Origin: Acanthopleura granulata
Taxonomy: Eukaryota; Mollusca; Polyplacophora; Chitonida; Chitonidae
Reading direction: 5' to 3'
Length of the DNA: 64,000 nt
Assembly (NCBI GenBank): GCA_016165875.1
Contig: JABBOT010000013.1
Span: 16,684,368 to 16,748,367, forward strand
Both the position numbers and the translations under genes were made by a program. Below the pieces are notes generated by a model that was given only the letters and a program-made list of their open reading frames with translations, searched no databases and was not told the origin of the DNA. Shown piece after piece: positions 1-10,898 of the stretch (position 1 is its first letter; every line of letters starts with the position of its first letter).

Positions 1-367
1 CTTAGACAGAATGTAACTGAAGTACAGATGGAATGGCCATAGCCTTGTAGAATGAGATGGCGCGAGATTCGCTTCCTCAAGGACTGCAGCGACTGGACAC
101 TATAGTCTCTGCCGTCGTTCTGTTTAATGGTGGAAAAGAATTCAGAGAGCCGAAGGTCCAGCTCGGACGGAGGCATCTTCTCAGGGTAGGTTGATGGGTA
201 ATTGTTGACGTACAACCACTTCCTAAAAATGTTGACGGCACTGCGCATGTTCATGGACGTTCTCTGCTGAGGTCGAGTGGGAGACAGACATTCCCACGCA
301 GGCTGTTCCAACATTGAAGGCCGCTCTTCTTCTTCCACCATAAAATCTGAAGTGTCCACGGGAATTT
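1..367 (-). CDS. Gene A alternative terminal exon 2 (Crypton-type core-binding domain), cut by window edge
   Basis: On the minus strand a splice acceptor (TTCCCCAG) precedes position 367, and the reading frame then stays open to the window edge. Two bases complete a codon started upstream (phase 1), giving Glu if the upstream exon ends in G, as exons 1 and 2 of gene A do. After about 40 residues of acidic leader (EEEER) comes the repeated domain: MRSAVNIFRKWL, then PSELDLRLSEFF, GRDY, SLQSLRKR and GYGHSI. The frame is open for 122 codons. The stop codon and 3' end lie beyond the window. This is the second domain exon downstream of gene A exon 2, so it is read as an alternative to the exon at 3966-4756. 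The family assignment (N-terminal half of Crypton-like tyrosine recombinases) rests on the shared motif pattern. Confidence 0.78.
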
Positions 368-1270
368 CTGGGGAATACAAATATACACTATTACTTATTT
401 AGCTGTTTCATTGGTGTTTTGTGTTGTACGCAAGGACATTGCACTCACATGACAGCGGTCAGCATTATGGTGGGAGTAAACCGAGTTCAGCCTGGGAAAA
501 ACAGACGACCTTTCGCACGTGGCTGGTAGGCCTTCCCATGTACAACAGTCAATTATATCAACAGAATATTTTAAAACTGAGATGTACCCACTGCTGATAT
601 CGAGTCTCATACGTTGTACATGTACGCAGCCATCCATTTCATGTGTTTATTTATTTCATTGCGCCTTATTACCACACTCAGCAACTTTTCCCCTTATACG
701 ATGACGGTCCTGTTTATGACTAACTTAAGTCAACGACCTTTGGCGTTGTGCTGACGAACTTTCACACATGCTACATACAGATATGCACACCATACTGGTG
801 AAAGACAGGTGGTCTTCAATGGCCACTCAGATTGCGCCCACAGCCACGAGCTTCGTTGTCGGGATGCCGTCACCAATGCACAACAAGCACTGAGAGCGGT
901 AGAATCTATGAATTCCTTGTCCAACATCGGGTTTGAACCCATACCTTGCCTGTCCTAGCCATTTAAGGAGGAGTGCCTCTAATCACCTGATCATGTCCTG
1001 CACACAGTGTACTTGCAGGCATGTGATTTCGGAATACATTTCTGTAAACCGTACGAGTAGTTTCCCCCGAGGCAGGTTCAAGGCGGGTGCTTACTTTTGA
1101 AGGCTTGTATACATGTATTTATGCTAGGGTTTTACATCATACTCAACAACCTCTTAGTTATATGAGGAGTCGTCGTCCCTAGAATGAATATGTGCAGTCT
1201 TCTTGTGGCAGGGCGAGTCTATGCAACCAAAGTGCTGCTGCCACTGGGACATCATGCCAAAGACACCACA

Positions 1271-1445
1271 CACAACACACTACCCAGTCACATTATACTG
1301 ACACTGAATCAACCAGCCCTGTTCCTTGCCACTAACCCCTTAGCGCTGGGCACCAAGCCAGGCAGCGACAAGTAGGCTGCCATTTTTCAAGTCCACAGTA
1401 TGACCTAACCGGGTATTGACCCCAGATCTCCCAGCTTCGTGAAGG
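1271..1445 (-). repeat. Dispersed repeat family 2, copy 1
   Basis: Read on the minus strand, this matches the plus-strand segment 21641-21826 over most of its length. Shared blocks include GGGAGATC, TGTCGCTGCCT/TGTTGCTGCCT, CTTGGTGC and ATAATGTGACTGGG. The two copies are diverged and in opposite orientation. It is probably a short interspersed element; the class is not certain. Confidence 0.6.
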
Positions 1446-2123
1446 CTGGCCATATACAGTAACAGAGCTTCCATACATGGCCAGAGTTTAAGCCAGCATG
1501 AGCCCGATTGGGGAGAGGCTCCTGGGTTTACAGGGCTGCCATAATGATAGACAAGATAGGTAGTTAGCCCCTTGGCCACAGAGGCTCACCTATCGTTAAC
1601 AGTTCAGCCCCAGTGAAGCTTCATGGTGTGTGAGCGTTTAGCTGAGAGAGTTGCCATTTCTGATCACATTTGGTCACACTGGCCTGATCAGCTGCTGCAT
1701 GGAATCTATCAGAGTTATTAAGGCTCAAATTTGTCATGTATCATGTGATTAAACTGCTATGTACAATGTTTGAATCACATCTTTTCAGGCCTACATCATT
1801 AATTTTCTACAAATGCTGAAATATATAAAATATTCAAGAAATGTATTATTTCTTGTGGATATAATGTTGGTATCCATGCTACATGTAATTATGTGCCAGT
1901 ATAAAGTGCAAATTGTTTTTTTTTTAAACTCTAAAGACCCAAAAGCATGAAAGAATCCAAACATATCAATCTACAACGGTACATGTAGCAACATGTACAA
2001 CACTAATACACATTTAATGGTAAAATGATAAATACATTGAAAAAAATTATTGTAAAAGGAATGATACTACATGTACATGAATGATGAACAATCTGGGACT
2101 TAGCAGGCCTAATGCCACATGGG

Positions 2124-2217
2124 CACTATACATGTGGTACTACCCTTTGGACACTATACATGTGGTACTGCCATATGGGCACTATACACGTGGCACTGCC
2201 ACATGGGCACTAAACAA
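2124..2217. repeat. 28-bp minisatellite, about 3.5 copies
   Basis: The block CACTATACATGTGGTACT recurs at 2124, 2152 and 2180, and a truncated copy begins at 2208. The period is exactly 28 bp. The repeats differ by a few substitutions. Confidence 0.8.
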
Positions 2218-2355
2218 TGTATGTACATGTAGCTTACATGTATGTACAGATGTCGGAGATCTGCCCAGCACAAGGGATTTCAAGAATTTTTCCAAACTCA
2301 TGATAAAGATATAAATCAGATAAAATACAAGTCTTCAACAGCATGAAAAGAAATG

Positions 2356-2607
2356 AGGCCATCCTTAAAAAACGTTTGTTGGGCATAACCCGAACCTGTG
2401 AGAAAAAATCAGTCGGTCCGTAAGACACTGTAATTTTTATTCTGGTTCTTGTAAAAGATACGGATTTTAAAGAAATTAACATGAAAAGAAAAATAAAAAA
2501 AAAACAAACAAAACTTTTATCAAAATACCAACAAAAACTTTTGAGTAGGCATTTTTTTGAAGAGTTGCTCGTGTTACACCAAATAAACATATTTTTAAGG
2601 ACGGCCT
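2356..2607. mobile_element. MITE-like element, copy 1
   Basis: The segment begins AGGCCATCCTTAAAAA and ends TTTTTAAGGACGGCCT, giving 16-bp terminal inverted repeats with one mismatch. A related segment of similar length lies at 45471-45701. Both start with the same block through TTGGGCATAA and share inner blocks (CAAAATACCA, AACATATTTTTAA). No transposase is encoded, and I could not define a target-site duplication. The superfamily is unknown. Confidence 0.6.
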
Positions 2608-3057
2608 GACAATGTACAGGGTCATCACTGAGAATAAAAGATTGATTGGTCACTCACGCCGTACTAAAAAATACTTCACTGATACTACAGCAGTCACACT
2701 GTGAAACTGAAGATGAGCCTATGACTGCATTTGCATTCACACATTTACCAAGGCAAGATTGAGTCCTACACGGCCTCAGTGTGTTGTTGAAGTTGGCAAT
2801 GCCTACATGTACACATACTACATCTAGCCTTGATAAGTGTACTTGCATATTCTTTTCCTTGATCATCATTTATACCCAAATATACATGAAAACGGTCAAA
2901 ATTGAAAACTGGAAGCTTGAACTGAATGTAATAACACCCTATTACTAATCAATGGCTTACATGCGCACAGAGTGCCTATCGCATTCTTGAAAACCCTTTA
3001 AGCTTAGCCTACATGTGCATGTAGGTACTATCATGGTACATGAATACAATGTACATC

Positions 3058-3303
3058 TATTTATTTATTTGGCTGGTGTTTTACGCAGTACTCAACAGTA
3101 TTTCACTTATACCACAGCGACCAGCGTTATGGTGAGAGGCAACTGGGGCAGAGCCCAGAGGAAGCCCACGACCATTCGCAGGTTGCTGGCAGACCTTTCC
3201 ACATACGACTGGAGAGGAAGCCAGCATAAGTTGGACTTGAACTCAAAGCAATCATATTCGCGAGAGACACCTGGGTCATTACCCTAGAGACACCTGGGTC
3301 ATT
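3058..3303 (-). mobile_element. SINE copy (minus orientation)
   Basis: Read on the minus strand this is a nearly complete copy of the main SINE in the window. It has a tRNA-like 5' region with a B-box-like GAGTTCAAGTCC, the block AATGGTCGTGGG, and a 3' end with TATAAGTGAAATACTGTTGAG, GTAAAACACCAGCC and an AAAT tail. Related copies lie at 7057, 10703, 23584, 29945, 36192, 48697 and 63221. Confidence 0.75.
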
Positions 3304-3813
3304 GGATCTTGGCACACACATGAATGTAACACATGAAGAGACAGTTATGGATTGGTAGTGCTTGTCATGTTGCTATTGATAGTAAAAACTTTATTTGTTT
3401 AAATTTGTTCGATTATTGCTCAATGCCAGTCAAAAAGAATTCCTCAATAAAATCATGGTGGTCCTTGTCACGCATTTAGGGAACTGTAACACCCGGTGTA
3501 AACCACTCTTATTGACGAAACTTTCCCACATTAAACGATGACATAACACACGCACATACATGTAGTGAAATAAATGGACATGGAAGATGATTTATCATGA
3601 TGAAATGGTCATGTTTTGGAATGTTTATCAAGAATATAATTTGACTTTGGCATGTTACATAAAGTTACTTGTCCCTCGACCCTGTCTATGGAGGGAAGAG
3701 TGATTTCCTTTGAGACTAGCCCACCTAAGGCAAACGTTACAGATCCAGTCACAGTCTGCCTTAAATTGACACTTCCTTTTTGGCTCAAGCAAGCAATAAG
3801 CAATGGCTTATAT

Positions 3814-4090
3814 CACCACACTGTCATCCCGCTCACTGATCTGATTAGACAGCCAGAGACCTTGGTCAACTAACAGATCTATACAAGATGAACGTCTTGA
3901 TTACTGTCCATCCTTTCCCTTGTCCAGTTCTTTGTTCTTAGTTTAAACGAGCACTGAGCTTAAGTTCACAACACCACATTGTTATCAGCCTCACTAGTCT
4001 GATCAGATGGCCAGAGAACTTGCTGACCGGATGGGGTTTGAATGTCTTGACCACTGTCCAGTTCCTGATGATCAACGATCGCTTGACCGT
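3814..4090 (-). repeat. Tandem duplication of the 3' end of the exon at 3966-4756
   Basis: Plus-strand blocks around 3972-4070 (CACCACA, CTGATCAGATGGCCAGAGA, GTCTTGACCACTGTCC) recur about 158 bp lower, at about 3814-3915 (CACCACA, CTGATTAGACAGCCAGAGA, GTCTTGATTACTGTCC). The upper copy contains the last codons and stop of the terminal exon; the lower copy lies in its presumed 3' UTR. Confidence 0.65.
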
Positions 4091-4756
4091 CAGATGAAGG
4101 ATCCTGAGCTTGATTAGCGTCCGTTTGACTGATGGAGCTGTCGACAGCAAGACTGGTCTCTTTCCCAGAGAGTAGATTAGTGAGCTCGATGAACTTTATG
4201 CGAAAAGCCACTTGACACTTGCTGAAGTTTGCTGATGTCGTGATGGAATGTGGGTAACCGTTCTCCTTCAGGTGAAAGTCTAGAAACTTCCGCAGCGAGT
4301 TCAGCGAACTTGGGTGGTAGTCCGAGCCGTTTTTCCGCTTGATCGTGGAGAAGAACTCCACCAAGTAAGCATCCAATTCGGGCGGCGGAATGGTTTCGAT
4401 TTCCCGGTAGTCGTTGTACCTTGCCAGCCACGTGCGGAGCGTTCTCACTGCACATTTGGTGTTTTTGTGCGTGGAGCGCGGTTTGACGAGACTCATACGT
4501 GACGACCACCTCACTCGCTGCTCGCCTGCACTCGTGTCCATGCCCTGCGCAAACACGGTAGGCACTCGTCCCTCAGCTGCGTACCTCAGCATCATATCCC
4601 TCTGTGACACAACGCTCTCCACCATGACCAGCTCATCATCTCTAATCTCCACAACTTCCACATCTGCGGCATGTCTTCCTTCCCCATCCACATCTGAGCC
4701 TTTCATCCAATGAGCTTCAGTTTCAGGTCCGTTTCTCCAGTCACATCTTTGCGCAA
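3966..4756 (-). CDS. Gene A alternative terminal exon 1 (Crypton-type core-binding domain)
   Basis: This is a complete terminal exon. The acceptor on the minus strand is TTTTTCTTGTCAG, followed by a phase-1 start and an open frame of 262 codons to a stop at 3966-3968. Exon residues 1-97 form an acidic leader. Near its start is C...ETEAHWMKG, which echoes the head of exon 2. The domain spans about residues 98-193 (NTKCAVRTLRTWL, IETIPPPELDAYL, NGSDY, SLRKFL, GYPHSI, AFRIKF). The tail (194-262) is Q/S/D-rich and looks disordered. Its domain is closest to the gene B exon at 34230-34789 (shared NGSDY, SLRKFL and GYPHSI). It lacks the Arg-His-Arg-Tyr catalytic half of a recombinase, so a binding or adaptor role is inferred. 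Confidence 0.86.
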
Positions 4757-5793
4757 CTGACAAGAAAAATAAATGCACAGCTCTTGGATCAGGCGTTCCC
4801 AATGTTCTACATTCATGTACAACAAGTCATTTGTTGTCAGTTTTCTAACTTTCAGTTGCAAGCAACAAATCCAGCCCTTTACACCGTTTCAATAACACAT
4901 GTTCGTATATCCATAAGTTTTTTTTTTCCATCGTGAGAAGTCATGACAATGATACATGTATTCCTGTCTTTATAAATGTAATGTGCAAGTAATCCTGTTC
5001 TCTGAAATGTCTAACTATGAAATCTGGAACAGATATTTCTCGAAATAAACACACATTGTCAGCATGTGCATCTAAGACAATATATATATTTTGATAACAA
5101 ATGCACATCAAATATTTGTTATTACATGTATGTAAATCTACATGTACATGTAGGCAAAAATGTATCACAGGGACTTGAAAAGCATGTGTATGTTTTAATA
5201 TACACGTATATGGGTGTAAATCACATATTGCCCACTGTAAATGTAAAACCGTGGCGAGAGCAAACAATAACATATGCTAACTACTTCAATCACATAGCTG
5301 TAGTCAATTTTATGGCTGCAGGAAACTGGTGTGTACTTATAAATCATCAGTACTAAATACACTAATGAAAATAACAACATCCTTACACAAAACTGTATGC
5401 TTAAATATATCCTTAAATTACAGGTAAATAATAACTACAGCATTACCAGCAGCACCGTAAAAACACGAAACATCACTGAGGACAGAGTCATGTATCAAAA
5501 ACGAAACAATGTCCAAATACATGTATTTAAGGAGGACAATTTTTGTTCATCACATCCTACTTTGGAGGGCTTTAAATTCGTCTCCTATTCTATTTCCCAC
5601 AAGCTTGCCTAGAGGGTTGAGGTTCTATACTTTTCAACCCAGAGATCTCACTGGGAGAAAGGCTTGTTACACAGAGAAAAACACATAATGTAAGTGCAAT
5701 AATGTGCAATAAAGAAGACAAACCACATGTAATCAAATGAATAAGGAAACAAGTGTCTTAATGACAAATTATACTGGAATCGTTACACTTTAC
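4757..5793 (-). other. Gene A intron between exon 2 and terminal exon 1
   Basis: A+T-rich DNA with ACATGTA motifs and no recognised exon. It is bounded by a donor (CAG|GTAAAG on the minus strand at 5794/5793) and the acceptor at 4757. Confidence 0.75.
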
Positions 5794-6483
5794 CTGCTTG
5801 ATTGGGCGCTGTTGAACTTGACATCCTCCCAGAGTTATGTCCCCTAATATGTCCTTCCTCTGTTGTGGATTGTGGTTCTACGCTTCCCCTGTCCACTCCA
5901 ATGACTGACAACAAACTCTGGTTTGAATCTTGGCCAGCTGACAAACTACTCTCCGATGCTAAAGATAGTCTTCTTGATTTCGTGAAAGGCGAAGACGGAA
6001 TGTGTTTGTCGGAATGAGACTGTATTACAGTTCGCTCTTCACATTTTGTGAGTGATCGCTTTCTGGAATGAGGTACTTGGGAATCAAAGAATGCAGAGGT
6101 TGCTTCAGACGATTCCCCTGTTGAAAGTCTATCCTGCGAACTGCTGTTGTGAGCTGTATTCATATGACCAATTCCATTGTTAGAGTGTAGGCTCACAGGA
6201 AAAATGCTATCAGAATCTGATGGTTCCTCTTTCACTGACACTTCATAATCCCCGTCCATGGAATGTACTCTGTTGGCCAAGTCCCTATTCCTCTGCAAAA
6301 GGTGGTGATCTGGAACTTGCACATGACGAGGTGAATCAGAGCTGCTGATGCCATGATGTTTGTGTCGAGCATTTCTACTGGCCAGCAAATGTCCGTCTCC
6401 TTGTAACACTAGATCTGATTTGACAGATTTGGATGGTTTCAACCCCTTCAGCCATGTCGGATCTGGAGTGGTTCCTGAACAGT
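5794..6483 (-). CDS. Gene A exon 2, disordered linker with nuclear/SUMO-type motifs
   Basis: This internal exon has acceptor TTTTGTAG at 6484, donor CAG|GTAAAG below 5794 and length 690 nt (230 codons). It is phase 1 at both ends, so it can be skipped without shifting frame. It opens with DC-x4-PDPTWLKGL, shared with gene B exon 2. The rest is low in hydrophobics and rich in Ser, His and charge. It contains basic clusters (SRKRS, KSRRLS) and a VKEEPSD motif that fits the psi-K-x-E SUMOylation consensus with an acidic tail. The strings FPVSLH, SLSAGQDS and NQS-LSVIG are also shared with gene B. The protein is probably nuclear. No enzymatic domain is seen and the family is not recognised. Confidence 0.82.
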
Positions 6484-7286
6484 CTACAAAACAGGAAACG
6501 TGAAAAAGTCAAGCCGTAGTCCATGAATGGCAACTCAGTTCCGAATGAAATTGCTAATTAAATTAATGATCACTATGTATCTATGCATGTGTCCTATACA
6601 TGTACCAGCAAAGTATTACATTAATAACACTTCATTATGATTTGTCATTTCATAAAATATGATCAAAACACCGAGTGTCTATTCCATGTTACTCCTCTTA
6701 CAAGACAATTACAGAAACATGAAAATAAAGGTACATGTGTAAAATATTAATTAAAGGGTAAATTCAGTTTTTTCTTAAAGCCATGTCAGGCATGGTAACA
6801 TGTCAATTCAAAATCACTGTAATATAAAAAGAAGGTGATAACGATGCAAAAAGGAAGGGAACACTTAACTGTTTCAACACGCAAATGTAAATCTACCCTT
6901 CAGAAAAAGTACACTAAAGGCCTTATGAGTCTAAAAGTCACTAAAAAGCCCACAAGTGACCCGTTGCCTTTGCCACTTCTCGTCGACAGGTATATATGTA
7001 TGAAGATACGCAGAGGAAGAAGGTGTGGCAAAGTTCTTGGACTTTGCACCGAAACATTTATTCATTTACTTGATTTGAGTTTTACATCGTGAAGAAAATT
7101 TCACTTACACCAGCATTATCTTGGAGGGGAACCGGGCAGAGGCTGAGAGTAACCCACAATCATCCTTAATCAGGTTTCTGGCAGACCACAACATACATGT
7201 ACGTGTATTCAAATTTTACCACATGAAACAAAACAATAACACAGATACGTGTAGATACATACAGTACCACACACACACAACATTAC
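6484..7286 (-). other. Gene A intron 1, with SINE piece
   Basis: Intron bounded by donor CTAG|GTAATG (7287/7286, minus) and acceptor TTTTGTAG (6484). It holds a diverged SINE fragment near 7057-7193 in minus orientation. Nothing else is recognised. Confidence 0.75.
7057..7193 (-). mobile_element. SINE 3' fragment (minus orientation)
   Basis: Reading the plus strand from ATTTATTCATTTACTTGAT through TTTTACATCGTGAAGAAAAT, CACTTACACCAGCATTAT and CAGGTTTCTGGCAGACCA, this is the reverse of the SINE tail and core seen at 3058 and 29945. Only the 3' half is recognisable. Confidence 0.6.
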
Positions 7287-7541
7287 CTAGTGATATAGCT
7301 CCTTTAGCCTTGTATTCTGCAATCCTCAAGTCCACCCAAACAGCAAACTGTGACAGGATATCTGGTTCACTACAGAGTTCTCCAATAATACAGGCAAACT
7401 TGTTCTGTACTCTCTCCAGGGTCACTCCCATTGTTCCATGTATATGTAATCTCCCTTAAGCCAAGATGATATCACTCTTCTTAATAAGTTACTGGGGAAA
7501 AGCTTTTAGTTGGAGTCTGCTCTCCAATCAGACTGTAAAAT
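7287..7541 (-). CDS. Gene A first coding exon (conserved 48-residue N-terminal module)
   Basis: The acceptor TTTCTTTCTTCAG (minus) ends at 7542, and 110 nt of 5' UTR follow to an ATG at 7431-7429. Coding runs 7431-7287 (48 codons plus one base) to donor CTAG|GTAATG, phase 1. The start is chosen because gene B has the same MGVTLERVQNKF start. An upstream ATG at 7439-7437 opens a 5-codon overlapping uORF. The module (FACIIGEL, ILSQFAVWVDLRIAEYKAKG) looks helical and amphipathic. Against gene B it differs at 4 of 48 residues despite about 30 differences in 145 nt, which indicates purifying selection. I do not recognise the family; it may be a dimerisation or partner-binding helix pair. At least one 5' noncoding exon must lie above 7541. 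Confidence 0.85.
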
Positions 7542-8990
7542 CTGAAGAAAGAAATTTTACCGATTATCAACTTGCTGATAAAAAAGAAAGAAAGAAAAAG
7601 TAGCACACTGACGATTGATTACTACCAAAGGGTATTCAAAACATGTATTGATATGCTGACAACTGTTTCCTGCTATTTACTTGAGGCAGGCACATGTAAA
7701 AACACATATCAAAAATTACAAAAAATAGAAGTTAACATTTGAGTTAATACTGAATGTGATATGAGTACTACATGTATCTACATTTGTATACAGAGACAGC
7801 TAAACAGTGGACAAATCACATTTACAATGGGGCCTGTTTGATCAATACAAGAGTCTGGTATTGAATGAAGTCACCGCATGCTGGTACCAGAAGTACCCAA
7901 CATACACCTCATGTATATCATAATTCTTAACAGTACACCCTACTATTATCAGTTTCATACTCATGGCCAAACACAGTTTTTTTTTAATTTGCACACACTT
8001 CTGATTCACCAGGGCCATACATGTATATGCAAAAAAAATCATGGTTCTGATCCCAAACTTTAAATATGGAATTGTGATAATGCGTAGAGCAATTTTTCAA
8101 AATCCAAATGAAAATAATGCTCTCTAAGATGTTTTCGGTCGGAGAATGTAAAAAAATCTGTATGAAAACAAAACTTTCTATTAGTTGTTAGTTTTAATAC
8201 AGCTTAATTAATTTGGGATCCCGATATGGGGGATCCACAATATGGTAGATTAAACATTTTCTGGAACTAAAATGACTCCATATAAGGCCCTGTATACATG
8301 AAATAATTTAACATAGCTTAAAACTCAGGAATTATGGAACTATGGTACATATATTACCCTGTATTGCGTTGAATATGTGTATTTATTTAGGATAAAGGAA
8401 AATCAAATGAAAACTTTCACTTTCCAAATTACCACGTATGTTTCCCCACTCCTCATAATTTGATCTTCAATGTTTTAAAATTCTTTAATTTTGGGGACAT
8501 TTATTTATTTAGCAGCTTTAAAATCCATTCCTTGGCACTATAATTAGCTGGGCAGCTCTTTTTTAGTGCATCAGCCATAATTACTCGCTGTAACACCAAT
8601 TTAAAATGCACAATTCAATTCAAACTACATCAAGATCATGTGTACTCAGTCGTGCAGTCTGTAGAACTCAATTTGTGATAGCAATCCCAGAATTGGTCGG
8701 GACTTAAAACCAAGGGCGGACAAGATCTTCCTGGTACATGATTGCGTTTGGAGCAATCAGCAACTCTGGTAGAAAATGCACTGAAATGGCTCCTGTAACA
8801 CGCAAAATTCACGGAGTACAATACACCCACCAATATTGACAGAACGAACCGCCATAAAGTCAACAACCATCCTCGATGTAGTATTCTGACCTCCAAGCTA
8901 GGGAGAGTTCTACTTATAGGGAGCATTCGTTAGTTGAGGGCCATCCATTTTTGCTGCTCCAAGGCAAATTCCAACTATATATAGCCAACA

Positions 8991-9085
8991 GGGGCCGCCG
9001 TGACTCAGTCGGTTAGCGCAATATGGGAGCACAATGACCCGAAGCCTCTCACCAGTGCGGTCGCTGTGAGCACACGGTGACAATT
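8991..9085 (+). mobile_element. SINE head, tRNA-like
   Basis: GGGCCGCCGTGACTCAGTCG continues into GTTAGCGC and resembles a tRNA 5' half with an A box. It is followed by the SINE block CCTCTCACCAGTGCGGTC. Only the 5' portion is present. Confidence 0.5.
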
Positions 9086-9787
9086 GAAACATTGTGTTAG
9101 TTGCATTTAGCTGTTCAGTGGTATAAACTGGTGGGATGTGCGAGATGGACACAGGAAGGTTGTTCTACTTTATGGAGGCAGTAGGCCCTAACACGCCTAG
9201 AGATCTGGACGTTTTTTTATCCATGCCATTGCCTTAGCACAGAATTAATTTTTTATATTCATAGTTTTATACATGTTGCGCGTATTCGCTGTGCAAGAAA
9301 GTGTTATTCTGACATTAAATACAACTTTTATGGATAAATACCTAACTGAATACATAATTCAGTTCATCAATTTTGTCTACAAAGCCCACCTTACAATCTA
9401 AACAGTCACCTCCCTGTATGCAATGAAACAAAATCTCCAAAATTAATTGAAGGACTTCTCAGATGTAGGTTTTAATTGTCTTTCTACTGTAGATGTATGC
9501 TTCATTTTTAGAGTTTGTTTCCCTGTAACATACAAGTACGCAGGCAGCCTAAGAGTAACACCTTACAGGATTGCGGTCAAGCAAAGAGAATGTGTGCCAT
9601 TTGTTTTTAGTTTTTCAAGTATCTCGGAACTGGAACGTCTTCGGATGAAAAGCTCATTCGTGTGAAATCTCATTCCTCGACGAATATCATTAGCATACAC
9701 ATACAGATCTGTATACATGCGCATACAGACAAAGCGCGCTATAATTTGCCTGCACACAAAGCCCAAACCAACAAGATTGATTGTGAC

Positions 9788-9813
9788 TGATTGATTGATT
9801 GATTGATTGATTG
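9788..9813 (+). repeat. (GATT)n microsatellite
   Basis: About six perfect GATT units. It may be the remnant tail of a SINE, since one copy in this window (55855-55916) ends in repeated AATC. Confidence 0.8.
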
Positions 9814-10702
9814 TTGTTAAACGTCAACCTCAAGATGTTTTCATCTATAAAATGGCGATCAGTTTTATGAATGGAAGAAATCAGAGTACGAATGTTCCCA
9901 CGCATGACGTGTCGACTTGCGCACCATACTGGTTGAGGACAACTGGTCTGTCACGAACTCAGGTCTGTGCAATGGTCAAATGGCCAAGGCCAGTTATCGC
10001 TTAATTCATTAAGCCCCATAAAAATGAAATTGCCAGAGCAGGTGAACCTACAAAATTCTTCTTTCCTGGGATTGAACCCTCGCCTCGTAGGTCTGCTCCC
10101 AGTATAATCGCGTTTGAACCTTTTTCTCCGAAGAAATGTGGACTATACGGGCTTTTCACAAGTGGCACGACTCCGACCTGGCGCGACAATAAACTTGTGG
10201 GTTAAAAACAACGGGAAAACAACATTTTCCATAATTTTTACTGAATCAAACATTTACTGGTTTATTTCTTTGTTTATTTTATTCGTGTGTATTGCTGTAC
10301 CCACGAATATTTCACTTAAATGGCTCCGGTCTGGTTCAAGGGAGGAGAAAGTCGGAATACCTTCTGTAAATTACCACCGCAATTTATGTGTAACCGAAAA
10401 AAAAAACTTTCGCACCAGTGACGCGCAAATGTTCGTCGACTTAACTCATAGTGTATCATCCATAATGGTGGAAGACAAGTGTCGACCGCTTAATTCTTGC
10501 CACCAGGATCCCTTGAGCAGTGAACGCGGAGAAATATGAATTCCTACCCAAATTTGGGACTGAGGCGAATCCAAGAAGAATCTGAAGATATCATCGGCGG
10601 TCGAAGTGGATAAAGTTGCTCTTTGCACCCGCAGGAAAACCAGTTGCCATCAAAAGTTAAAGACTATGTATGTCGGTCATCAGTTCTCACTTATCTTACT
10701 TT

Positions 10703-10898
10703 GGCCGGAATGACCCAGGTGCCTCTCACCAATGTGGTCGGTGTGTGTTCAAGTCTAGCCTTGGTGGCTTCCTACCCGGTCGTAAGCCCAACTCTGCAAC
10801 AATCGTGGGCTTACCCCTGCCTCTGCCCTGTTCCCAAAACCATAATGCTGGCCGCCGTCGTATAAACACCAATGAAATAAATAAATAAATAAATAAAA
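10703..10898 (+). mobile_element. SINE copy with (AAAT)n tail
   Basis: The block GTGCCTCTCACCAATGTGGT is followed by a B-box-like GTGTTCAAGTC, CAATCGTGGGCTTACCCCTG, CATAATGCTGGCCGCCGTCG and a run of AAAT units. The A-box region is truncated. The short direct AAATAAAT tail suggests a fairly recent copy. Confidence 0.7.

Larger units (their letters stand above)
368..3965. other. Intergenic/intronic DNA between gene A terminal exons
   Basis: No exon is recognised here. The stretch holds SINE-like pieces (about 400-540 and 3058-3303, minus orientation), a second repeat family (1271-1445), a 28-bp minisatellite (2124-2217), a MITE-like element (2356-2607) and, next to the exon at 3966, a diverged tandem copy of that exon's 3' end (from about 3814). 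Confidence 0.6.

Noticed and set aside
2234..2653. 139-codon minus-strand open frame
   Set aside because: It lies over the A/T-rich MITE-like element and encodes low-complexity F/S-rich sequence.
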